From: Caldilineaceae bacterium
GTDB taxonomy: Bacteria > Chloroflexota > Anaerolineae > Caldilineales > Caldilineaceae
DNA: 5,139 bases
NCBI GenBank assembly: GCA_028819675.1
Contig: JAPPKT010000132.1
Coordinates: 1 to 5,139, forward strand
Reading direction: 5' to 3'
In this document: one piece after another, positions 1-5,139 of the stretch
Numbering within the stretch: position 1 is the first letter of the stretch
How the letters are laid out: every line of letters begins with the position of its first letter
Made by a program: the position numbers and the translations under genes
The notes under the pieces: generated by a model
The model's database searches: none
What the model was told of the DNA's origin: nothing
What the model saw: the letters and a program-made list of their open reading frames with translations, nothing else

Positions 1-736
1 CGCGGTCCAGATCGATGGTGGCGACGGCATAGCCTTCCATGGGCTCTTCCAGGACCGTGTAGAGCTCTCCGTCCGGCCCCGCCAGGATGGAGTCGCCTGC
101 GAACTGCATCGTGGGCTCTTCGCCGACGCGGTTGGCCGCGGCGACGAAGAGTGCGTTTTCGGTGGCGCGGCTGACGATATGCGCCCGCCACTGTTCATGG
201 TGACCTATCTCCCAGTTGGCAGGGAGCACGATCAGCTCCGCACCGTCCAAGGTAAGGCTGCGGGCCGCTTCGGGAAAGACGAGGTCGGATCCGACCATGA
301 GGCCGAAGCGACCCCAGTCGGCATCGACGTTGATGAAGCGGAAGCCGGAACGGTAGACCTGGTGCTCCTCCCCCAAAAGGTGCACCTTGTGATAGGAGGA
401 CATGATCTCGCCGTCCGGGCCCAGACAGGCCAGGCCGTTATAGAGAATGCTCTCGACCTTCTCCTTGATGACCAGGCCGAATACGACATGCGTGTTGAAA
501 TCATCGGCCCGTTTTGCCAGGTAGTTAGTGGCGTGGCCCGGCACGCGTTCTGCCAGAGTCGTGGCGCGCAGTCCCAGTTCAGTACCGGTATAACTGAGCT
601 CCGGGAAGACGATCAGATCGGTCTGCTGTGTCGTGCAGATGCGTTCAACAAATTCGCCCATTTTGCGCAGGTTTTCCTCGGCGCTGGTAAGCGCGGGGGC
701 CATCTGCACGAGAGCTACGGTGATTTCACGGGCCAT
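1..736 (-). CDS. Nitrilase-superfamily protein, catalytic Cys replaced by Gly (3' end cut by window edge)
   Basis: The reverse strand from the ATG at 736 gives 245 residues that run off the left edge, so the C-terminal end is missing (family members are usually about 260-300 aa). The nitrilase alpha-beta-beta-alpha fold is clear: a first strand ITVALVQMAP (5-14), the Glu motif FPELSYTG with Glu46, the Lys motif YHKVHLLGEE with Lys117, then FGLMVGSDLVFPEAAR (144-159), LIVLPANW (168-175) and the RATENALFVAAANR block (190-203). In active members the third motif reads C-Y-D-x-x-F-P-E; here it reads G-S-D-x-x-F-P-E, so the nucleophile position is Gly149. Active members hydrolyse amides, nitriles or N-carbamoyl compounds through a Cys thioester, so classical hydrolysis is doubtful here. 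A role as a non-catalytic homologue, binding protein or regulator is inference. The start is supported by GGAG at 747-744, 7 nt upstream. The gene is transcribed divergently from lspA. There is no frame disruption in the visible part, so it is not an obvious pseudogene. Confidence 0.9.
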   Translation of the reverse strand, partial: MAREITVALVQMAPALTSAEENLRKMGEFVERICTTQQTDLIVFPELSYTGTELGLRATTLAERVPGHATNYLAKRADDFNTHVVFGLVIKEKVESILYNGLACLGPDGEIMSSYHKVHLLGEEHQVYRSGFRFINVDADWGRFGLMVGSDLVFPEAARSLTLDGAELIVLPANWEIGHHEQWRAHIVSRATENALFVAAANRVGEEPTMQFAGDSILAGPDGELYTVLEEPMEGYAVATIDLDR

Positions 737-753
737 TCAGTCTCTCCGAAAAG

Positions 754-771
754 CCTGAGACAGGTCTCAGG
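754..771. promoter_or_regulatory. Perfect palindrome (8-2-8), possible operator or leader hairpin
   Basis: CCTGAGAC (754-761) and GTCTCAGG (764-771) are perfect inverted copies separated by AG. The site lies 17 bp upstream of the nitrilase-like start codon, just before its ribosome binding site and downstream of its putative -10. The size and symmetry suit a dimeric transcription factor acting as a roadblock. In RNA it could instead form a hairpin next to the ribosome binding site. No regulator gene is visible in the window, so the binding protein is unknown. Confidence 0.45.
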
Positions 772-787
772 GGATGAAAGTCAAGCA

Positions 788-796
788 AGTATAGCA
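788..796 (-). promoter_or_regulatory. Extended -10 promoter candidate for the nitrilase-like gene
   Basis: On the minus strand 796-788 reads TGCTATACT, an extended -10 element (TGn followed by TATACT, one mismatch to TATAAT). No good -35 is present at 16-18 bp spacing, which is tolerated for extended -10 promoters. Transcription would start near 781, giving a leader of about 45 nt that contains the palindrome at 754-771 and the GGAG ribosome binding site. This is inferred from sigma70-type consensus only. Confidence 0.45.
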
Positions 797-829
797 CGGT
801 TGACTCCTTTCCCCATCTTTCGCGTGCTG

Positions 830-838
830 TGTTAGAAT
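830..838 (+). promoter_or_regulatory. Extended -10 promoter candidate for the lspA operon
   Basis: TGTTAGAAT (830-838) is an extended -10 element (TGn plus TAGAAT, one mismatch to TATAAT). The nearest good -35 match, TTGACT at 800-805, is 27 bp away, too far for a normal sigma70 promoter. If used, transcription would start near 845 and give a short leader of about 23 nt carrying the AAGGAG ribosome binding site (855-860). Inferred from consensus only. Confidence 0.45.
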
Positions 839-867
839 TTCAGCGCAAGTCAAAAAGGAGATCTTCA

Positions 868-1437
868 ATGCCCGAAAACGAATCGATGTTCAGAAAAGTG
901 GCGGGTCGCACGTGGATCATTGTGCTGGTGGCGGCGATTGTGATTCCGCTGGACCAGTGGACGAAGGAGCTGGTGCGACAGAACATCGCGAAGTTCGACT
1001 ATATTATTCCGATACCTGCCCTGGGCGAGTATTTTGTCTTCGAGCACGTTGACAATTACGGCGCGGCGTTCGGCATTTTGCAGGGGGCAGGCAGTGTTTT
1101 CATCGTCATTGCGGCCGTGGTGACGGTTGGAGTTTTCTACTATGCAATCCGCCATCTGCCGGACGATCAGCGACTGATTCGCATACTGCTGGGGTTCCAG
1201 GTCGGGGGCGCGCTGGGCAACGTAATCGACCGCATCATGCAGGGTTACGTAACCGATTTTGTCAAGATCGGTGTGCCCGGCGTCTACTACTGGCCGAACT
1301 TCAACATCGCCGATTCCTCCATCGTATGCAGCGTGATTGCCTTGGCGGCCGTCATCCTCTACCAGGACATTCAGGCCTCCAAGCAGGCTAAGGAGGAGTC
1401 CATCAAGATCGGTGCAGCCGGGTCGTCGGAAGCGTAG
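868..1437 (+). CDS. lspA: Lipoprotein signal peptidase (signal peptidase II)
   Basis: This inner-membrane aspartyl protease cleaves the signal peptide of diacylglyceryl-modified prolipoproteins just before the lipidated Cys. The 189-aa product has four hydrophobic segments (about 13-29, 72-93, 104-120 and 152-167). The family motifs are all present: LDQWTKELV (28-36, DQxTK box), HVDNYGAAFG (60-69), GGALGNVIDR (113-122) and FNIADSSI (145-152). The expected catalytic aspartates are Asp121 in GNxxDR and Asp149 in NIAD. I chose the ATG at 868 because AAGGAG (855-860) lies 7 nt upstream; an earlier in-frame start at 829 would overlap the putative -10 and lacks a ribosome binding site. The C-terminal tail (about 170-189) is polar and slightly longer than in E. 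coli. It is the first gene of a tight rightward cluster with rluD 12 bp downstream, an arrangement seen in many bacteria. Confidence 0.97.
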   Translation: MPENESMFRKVAGRTWIIVLVAAIVIPLDQWTKELVRQNIAKFDYIIPIPALGEYFVFEHVDNYGAAFGILQGAGSVFIVIAAVVTVGVFYYAIRHLPDDQRLIRILLGFQVGGALGNVIDRIMQGYVTDFVKIGVPGVYYWPNFNIADSSIVCSVIALAAVILYQDIQASKQAKEESIKIGAAGSSEA

Positions 1438-1449
1438 CCAAGGGAGCGG

Positions 1450-2451
1450 GTGGACAGCGAGAGCCAGGATGTGCACCAGTTTACCGTTCCCCCGTCTGCA
1501 GCCGGCCTGCGCCTGGATCGCTGGCTGACGGACCAGTTCGAGGAGGAAAGCCGCAGCGCCATCCAGCGCTGGATAGCGGACGGACTGGTCACCGTAGACG
1601 GGTTGCGCGCCGGCAAGGCCGGAATGCCCCTGGAAGCCGAAGCTGAGATCGAAGTCGCGGCGCCGCCGTCTCCGGTGGAATCTTCACTGCGACCTGAAAA
1701 CATCCCACTCGACATCATCTTCGAAGACAATGACCTGCTCGTCATAGACAAGCCGGCTGGGCTTGTCGTCCATCCGGGGCCGGGCCACACAGCAGGCACC
1801 CTCGCAAACGCAGTTCTTCATCATTGCCCGCAGTTGGAAGGGATCGGCGGGGAGAGGCGGCCGGGCATCGTCCACAGGCTGGACAAGGGCACTTCCGGCC
1901 TGATCGTCGTGGCCAAGAATGACGCGACGATGCGCTTTCTGCAGGAACAGTTCGCCGGCCGCACCGTGTACAAGGCGTATCTGGCGCTGTTGGAGGGCAG
2001 GGTCGAGCCGCCGCGGGGCCGTATTGACGCGCCAATCGGACGCCATCCGACACGGCGGCAGCGCATGGCCGTGTTGCCGGCCCCCTCCGGGCTCCACGGT
2101 ACGGCCGGTACTGGAGTTCCGGCGGCCGGTGCGCGCGAGGCCGTGACCGAGTACGAGTGCCTGCGCGTCTACGAGGACATTTCGAGCGGGCAGACGGCCC
2201 GTTTTTCACTGGTGCGCGCCGTTCTGCACACGGGACGCACGCACCAGATTCGGGCTCATTTCTCCTGGCATAAACATCCCGTTGCCGGTGACACCGAGTA
2301 CGGGTACAAGCGGCCGCGTCTGTCACTAAAGCGGCCTTTTCTGCACGCCCACAAGCTGGGCATCCGACTGCCCGGAACGGAAGAGCAGTGCGTGTTCGAG
2401 TCGCCGCTGCCCGCTGAGTTGCAGCGCATACTCGACAGGCTCGAGGAGTGA
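1450..2451 (+). CDS. rluD: RluA-family 23S rRNA pseudouridine synthase (RluD-type)
   Basis: The product isomerises uridine to pseudouridine in structured RNA; the RluD subgroup modifies helix 69 of 23S rRNA, important for ribosome assembly. The 333 residues start with an S4 RNA-binding domain (about 15-75, with LRLDRWL and a SRSAIQRWIADGLVTVDG helix-turn segment). The catalytic domain follows: IFEDNDLLVIDKPAGLVVHP (90-109), then GIVHRLDKGTSGLIVVAKN (139-157) with catalytic Asp145 in HRLD, then LHTGRTHQIRAHF (259-271) and HPVAGDTEYG (276-285). The start is GTG at 1450, preceded by AGGGAG (1441-1446). An extra loop of roughly 15 residues rich in Gly, Ala and Pro (about 211-229) separates RRQRMAV from AVTEY; in most relatives this connection is short. 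The family call is secure, while the exact target (RluD rather than RluA or RluC) is inferred from the S4 domain and the link to lspA. Confidence 0.95.
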   Translation: MDSESQDVHQFTVPPSAAGLRLDRWLTDQFEEESRSAIQRWIADGLVTVDGLRAGKAGMPLEAEAEIEVAAPPSPVESSLRPENIPLDIIFEDNDLLVIDKPAGLVVHPGPGHTAGTLANAVLHHCPQLEGIGGERRPGIVHRLDKGTSGLIVVAKNDATMRFLQEQFAGRTVYKAYLALLEGRVEPPRGRIDAPIGRHPTRRQRMAVLPAPSGLHGTAGTGVPAAGAREAVTEYECLRVYEDISSGQTARFSLVRAVLHTGRTHQIRAHFSWHKHPVAGDTEYGYKRPRLSLKRPFLHAHKLGIRLPGTEEQCVFESPLPAELQRILDRLEE

Positions 2452-2457
2452 CCATGT

Positions 2458-2802
2458 ATGATCGACAAACTCTACAAGATCGCCGAGGGGCTGAACAACC
2501 GGTTCCAGGACGGGGACAATCCCTTTTATATCGTCACGCGGCTGGCCGAGGAGTGCGGCGAGGTGGCCAGCCAGGTGAACCATTTTGAGCGCAAGGGGGT
2601 AAAGGCGCTGAAGCTGGGTGCTCCTGACCGGGCCGCGTTCGCGAAGGAGCTGCAGGACGTGATGCGGGCCGTTGTGCAACTGGCGATCCACTACGAGCTG
2701 GAGGCGGAGTTGGAGGCGTCGGTCGATCGATCCTATCGGGAAATTGTCATCGAGGGTTTGGTCGATCCGGTGCCCGACGAGGAGGAAGTTAGAAACAACT
2801 GA
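2458..2802 (+). CDS. MazG-like nucleotide pyrophosphohydrolase
   Basis: The 114-aa product is a single all-alpha MazG/dUTPase-like domain. The metal-binding signature is present: EECGE (Glu31, Glu32, Glu35), then 28 residues later ELQD (Glu64, Asp67), matching the EExxE...ExxD pattern. Such proteins hydrolyse nucleoside triphosphates to monophosphate and pyrophosphate, either as house-cleaning of non-canonical dNTPs or on dCTP/dUTP-like substrates. The real substrate cannot be read from sequence. It is much shorter than E. coli MazG (two tandem domains), so it belongs to the short single-domain class. The start ATG is 6 bp after the rluD stop, and its ribosome binding site GAGGAG (2443-2448) lies inside the rluD coding end, which suggests translational coupling. 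The acidic C-terminal tail (PVPDEEE) is probably disordered. It is the last gene of the rightward cluster. Confidence 0.85.
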   Translation: MIDKLYKIAEGLNNRFQDGDNPFYIVTRLAEECGEVASQVNHFERKGVKALKLGAPDRAAFAKELQDVMRAVVQLAIHYELEAELEASVDRSYREIVIEGLVDPVPDEEEVRNN

Positions 2803-2845
2803 ACAGCATCAATTCAGGTCTATGGGGCGCTCACTCAACTCCTGA

Positions 2846-2861
2846 ACTCTGAGGACAGAGT
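2846..2861. terminator. Weak hairpin in the convergent gap between the MazG-like gene and mdh
   Basis: ACTCTG (2846-2851), loop AGGA, CAGAGT (2856-2861) form a perfect 6-bp stem. A second, longer-range pair, TTCAGG (2813-2818) with CCTGAA (2841-2846), would compete or stack with it. No T-tract follows on either strand, so this is not a standard intrinsic terminator. The position between two convergent genes is the main reason to list it. Confidence 0.2.
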
Positions 2862-2933
2862 CAAGCCGGTTCACCCCTCCTGATTCGACGAAATCCCGGA
2901 ACTCCAAACTCTTTCCTTTTCGACGATTGCGCG

Positions 2934-3917
2934 TTAAGGCAACCAGTCGGCAACAGCCTCCCGCTCCTCGAGAAGCTCCTGACCGCTGGCGGTGATGGCG
3001 GCGCGGTCGAAGTCGGTCAGCGGCAGACCCTCAACGATCTGATAGACACCATCCTCAATTGTCACGGGATAGCTGAATATCACGCCGGTGGGAAAGTCGT
3101 AGGCGCCGGTGCCGGGGATACCCATGCTGACCCAGTCGTCCTCGGTCGCGCCTCTGTACCAACTCTGCACGTGGTTGATGCAGGCGTTGGCCGCGCTGGC
3201 CGCGCTGCTGGCGCCCCGGGCCGCGATCACTGCGGCGCCGCGCTGCTGTACGGCGGGGATAAATGTCTGCCTGATCCAGGAGAAGTCGGCGACGACGGCT
3301 GCGGCCGGCTGGTCGTCGATCTGGGCATGAAAGAGGTCCGGATACTGGGTGGCGCTGTGATTGCCCCAGATGGCCACATTTTTGACCGTGTGGAGCGGCC
3401 GGCCGGCCTTCTTCGCCAGCATGCTCTGGGCACGATTGTGATCGAGGCGGGTCATAGCGGTAAAGCGTTCTTGAGGCACGTCGGGGGCGTTGTGCATGGC
3501 GATCAGGCAGTTGGTATTGGCCGGATTGCCGACGACGACGACGCGGACGTCGGAGGCGGCGTTGTCGTTGATGGCCCTGCCCTGGGTGACGAAGATGGGG
3601 CCGTTGGCGCTGAGCAGGTCTTTGCGCTCCATACCGGCGGTGCGGGGGCGGGCGCCGACGAGCAGGGACCAGTTGGCTCCGGCAAAGGCGACGTCCGGGT
3701 CGTCGGTCAGTACCGTATCGGCGAGGAGAGGGAAGGCACAGTCGTCCAGCTCCATGGCGACGCCTTCGAGCGCGCCCATCGCCGGCGGAATCTCCAGCAG
3801 CTGGAGGATGACAGGCTGATCGGGGCCGAACAGGTCGCCGTTGGCGATGCGAAAGATGAGGGCATAGCCGATATTGCCGGCGGCGCCGGTAACGGCTACA
3901 CGAATCGGGTCATTCAT
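2934..3917 (-). CDS. mdh: NAD-dependent malate dehydrogenase
   Basis: Cytoplasmic TCA-cycle enzyme that interconverts malate and oxaloacetate with NAD. The 327-aa product closely resembles the Thermus/eukaryote-cytosol type. The dinucleotide-binding loop is TGAAGNIGY (10-18), with the acidic residue at the end of beta 2 in LLEIPPAM (Glu42) that favours NAD over NADP. Further motifs are the substrate loop [13 protein letters not shown] (88-100) with Arg92 and Arg98, VVGNPANTN (128-136), TRLDHNRA (156-163) with catalytic Asp159 and substrate-binding Arg162, and [12 protein letters not shown] (183-194) with catalytic His187. [12 protein letters not shown] (234-245) is also typical. The start is ATG at 3917, with AGGAG (3933-3929) 11 nt upstream; a longer in-frame extension to 4013 would overlap the GNAT gene and has no family support. 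It lies 46 bp after the GNAT gene on the same strand and converges with the lspA cluster. Confidence 0.97.
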   Translation of the reverse strand: MNDPIRVAVTGAAGNIGYALIFRIANGDLFGPDQPVILQLLEIPPAMGALEGVAMELDDCAFPLLADTVLTDDPDVAFAGANWSLLVGARPRTAGMERKDLLSANGPIFVTQGRAINDNAASDVRVVVVGNPANTNCLIAMHNAPDVPQERFTAMTRLDHNRAQSMLAKKAGRPLHTVKNVAIWGNHSATQYPDLFHAQIDDQPAAAVVADFSWIRQTFIPAVQQRGAAVIAARGASSAASAANACINHVQSWYRGATEDDWVSMGIPGTGAYDFPTGVIFSYPVTIEDGVYQIVEGLPLTDFDRAAITASGQELLEEREAVADWLP

Positions 3918-3963
3918 CACTCTTGGGTCTCCTGGTGCGGCAGAGGGCGATAACCCACTGCCT

Positions 3964-4902
3964 TCAGTGATCTGTAGCGGGTGGACTCTCGGCAAGATCC
4001 ACCGCCATTTCATACTGACGGTCGAAAACGCGAAAGCCGAGCGAGGCGAATACCGGATTCAGACGGCTGTCTGCCGGCTGGTCCATGAGCGTCAACCTGG
4101 CATCGACGTAACGAAGCTGGAGCGCTTGCAGCAGCGGGCGGGCGGCGTCGTGAAGGTTGGCCTCCGGATCGACGGCGATGTCAAGGATTCTGAGGCGGGT
4201 CGGCGGCTGACCTCCGGCCGGAACGCCGGACGACGTGGACGGCGAAACCAGCACATAAGCGACCGGCTGGCCGTCCTTGGCCGGGATGGTGAAGCCGACA
4301 CAGCCATGCTGCTCCACGTAGTTAAGCAGGCTGCGGGCGCGGCGCTGCCAGATCGTGGGCAGCTGGTGCCAGTGGTAGAATTCGCGCAGAATCCGGGCCG
4401 GATCGGTCTCTTCCAGGCGCTCGTAAGGAAGCGGAAGGGGGCCCTGGCGGGGATCCCGTTCCCACAACAGCAGCTCACGCAAGCGCTTGAAGCCGACCTG
4501 GCGATACACGGAGCGGGCGTGGTCGTTGGTGACCAGCACCTCCAGCAGGATGCGGCGAATCCCGCGCTCCACGGCGCGGCGCTTGAGATGCTCCATAAGC
4601 CGCCGGCCCCAGCCACCGCCGCGATAGGCCGGGTCAACGCTGAGGCCGCCGCACCAACCTTCGTCGCCGCGCACGGCCAGCAGGGCAGCGCCCACGCCCT
4701 GCATCCGCCCCTCCTCCTCCGCCACAAGGACGGCACAGTCTTCCGGGTCGATATTGGAGCGGTGCAGATGCCCGAGCATGCCGGACGGGTCCATCTGCAT
4801 ATTGTACCGGTAGTCGGCGAAACCGCGGTTGAAGCCCTGGCGCAGGGCCTCGACCTCTACCGCGGCACCGGTTACCATGGTTGGCTGTTGCGACTCGGGC
4901 AA
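3964..4902 (-). CDS. Tandem GNAT-family N-acetyltransferase
   Basis: The 312-aa product carries one clear and one degenerate GNAT domain. GNAT enzymes move an acetyl group from acetyl-CoA to an amine; the acceptor is unknown here. In the N-terminal domain (about 10-150), motif A reads [22 protein letters not shown], whose RGGGWG (94-99) matches the R/QxxGxG/A pyrophosphate-binding loop, and motif B reads [15 protein letters not shown] (124-138) with Asn126 and Tyr133. The C-terminal half (about 180-303) keeps the strand pattern and a motif-B-like end (NPVFASLGF, 282-290) but lacks a recognisable acetyl-CoA loop, so it may be structural or bind substrate. It contains a Ser/Gly/Pro-rich insertion at 221-236. 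The chosen start is TTG at 4902, with GGAG (4917-4914) 11 nt upstream. The alternative is ATG at 4878, which has no ribosome binding site; an in-frame stop at 4932-4930 bars a longer form. No functional link to mdh is evident. Confidence 0.88.
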   Translation of the reverse strand: MPESQQPTMVTGAAVEVEALRQGFNRGFADYRYNMQMDPSGMLGHLHRSNIDPEDCAVLVAEEEGRMQGVGAALLAVRGDEGWCGGLSVDPAYRGGGWGRRLMEHLKRRAVERGIRRILLEVLVTNDHARSVYRQVGFKRLRELLLWERDPRQGPLPLPYERLEETDPARILREFYHWHQLPTIWQRRARSLLNYVEQHGCVGFTIPAKDGQPVAYVLVSPSTSSGVPAGGQPPTRLRILDIAVDPEANLHDAARPLLQALQLRYVDARLTLMDQPADSRLNPVFASLGFRVFDRQYEMAVDLAESPPATDH

Positions 4903-4920
4903 GTCGAAAGGGTCTCCGAT

Positions 4921-4940
4921 GGTTAGTGGTCAGTGGTCAG
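4921..4940. repeat. Short heptamer repeat (period 7, about 2.9 copies)
   Basis: The 20 bases from 4921 repeat with a 7-base period (unit GGTCAGT, first copy GGTTAGT), with one mismatch. They lie between the YceI-like gene and the GNAT ribosome binding site. Short tandem heptamers of this general style are known in intergenic regions of cyanobacteria and some other bacteria. Whether this is part of a dispersed family here cannot be seen from one window. Confidence 0.5.
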
Positions 4941-4978
4941 CCAGAAAGGTATTGATGGTTGGACGCCATTTGGCATAT

Positions 4979-5139
4979 CTACTGCGCCCGGGCCACAAAA
5001 TCGAATTCGACGATAAACTCTTCGCCCACGTTGGCGACGTTCGGCACTTGCGGGATCGTGAGGTCGAAGTCGTCCCTGACAACTATTGTGGCCGCGCTGC
5101 CCCGCAGTTCAGTTTCGGAAATGACCTGCAGAGTCACGA
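4979..5139 (-). CDS. YceI-like family protein, C-terminal fragment (5' end outside window)
   Basis: Reading the reverse strand back from the TAG stop at 4981-4979 gives an open frame of 52 whole codons to the right edge, too short to stand out by length alone. The residues follow the end of the YceI lipid-binding beta-barrel: a strand VTLQVISETELRG, then SAATIVVRDDFDLTIPQVP, then NVGEEFIVEFDFVARAQ. This matches the usual ending in which an R/S-DFGL-type strand is followed by VGDEV-type residues and a final hydrophobic strand ending in F-V-A. YceI-like proteins are typically about 180-250 aa, often secreted, and bind polyisoprenoid-like lipids. The N-terminus, signal peptide and most of the barrel are not visible, so family assignment is from the last two or three strands only. 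The gene is on the same strand as GNAT, 76 bp upstream of it. Confidence 0.65.
   Translation of the reverse strand, partial: VTLQVISETELRGSAATIVVRDDFDLTIPQVPNVANVGEEFIVEFDFVARAQ

Noticed and set aside
800..805. TTGACT as a -35 box for lspA
   Set aside because: It is 27 bp from the best -10, well outside the 15-20 bp range, so the extended -10 alone is the better model.
179..835. Long open frame on the plus strand opposite the nitrilase-like gene
   Set aside because: It has no recognisable family, no ribosome binding site at its start, and lies antisense to a reverse frame with clear nitrilase motifs; GC-rich coding DNA often gives such frames.
865..1476. Long open frame on the minus strand opposite lspA
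   Set aside because: The plus strand carries all signal peptidase II motifs; the antisense translation shows no family features.
1742..2455. Long Arg/Ala-rich frame on the minus strand opposite rluD
   Set aside because: Its composition is typical of an antisense GC-rich frame and the plus strand encodes intact RluD motifs.
2908..2920. Pyrimidine-rich tract as a terminator T-tract on the plus strand
   Set aside because: No stable stem directly precedes it and it is interrupted by C residues.
2884..2926. Direct repeat TTCGACGA (2884-2891 and 2919-2926) in the convergent gap
   Set aside because: Only 8 bp, with no further matching flanks; likely chance.
3171..3953. 260-residue frame on the plus strand opposite mdh
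   Set aside because: Gly/Val/Asp-rich antisense translation with no domain; the opposite strand is unmistakable malate dehydrogenase.
3874..4926. 350-residue frame on the plus strand opposite the GNAT gene
   Set aside because: It is longer than the real gene but overlaps both GNAT and the start of mdh, and shows no family motifs, while the minus strand carries GNAT motifs A and B.
4966..4975. Short GCCA/TGGC pairing after the YceI-like stop as a terminator
   Set aside because: The stem is only four base pairs with a minimal loop and no T-tract.

Overview
The window is a GC-rich stretch of bacterial chromosome, mostly housekeeping genes. It holds seven protein genes, two of them cut by the window edges. 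I see no RNA gene, CRISPR array, phage gene or transposase. No single feature proves the taxon. The lspA-rluD pair, the long Thermus-type NAD malate dehydrogenase, a tandem GNAT acetyltransferase, a YceI-like protein and scattered short repeats would fit Chloroflexota (Anaerolineae or Caldilineae-like) or a similar environmental lineage; this is an inference of low to moderate confidence.

Left part: a nitrilase-superfamily gene runs leftward from 736 off the window edge. Its fold is well conserved, but the position of the catalytic cysteine is glycine. A 131-bp divergent intergenic region separates it from a rightward cluster, lspA (lipoprotein signal peptidase), an rluD-type 23S rRNA pseudouridine synthase, and a small MazG-like nucleotide pyrophosphohydrolase. 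The cluster has gaps of only 12 and 6 bp and probably forms one operon. The divergent region carries two back-to-back extended -10 promoter candidates and, on the nitrilase side, a perfect 8-2-8 palindrome.

Right part: the rightward operon meets a leftward set across a 131-bp convergent gap (2803-2933). Read in transcription order, the leftward set is the C-terminal end of a YceI-like protein (entering from the right edge), a tandem-GNAT acetyltransferase and mdh (malate dehydrogenase, TCA cycle). Gaps of 76 and 46 bp make co-transcription plausible. A short heptamer repeat sits just upstream of the GNAT gene.

How the genes fit together: lspA (lipoprotein maturation), rluD (ribosome maturation) and the MazG-like protein (nucleotide clean-up) look like a growth-linked housekeeping operon rather than one pathway. 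I find no evidence of a new multi-gene system. The most unusual items are the nitrilase homologue without its nucleophile, the architecture of the divergent promoter region, and similar Gly-Val-Pro-Ala-rich insertions in two unrelated proteins.
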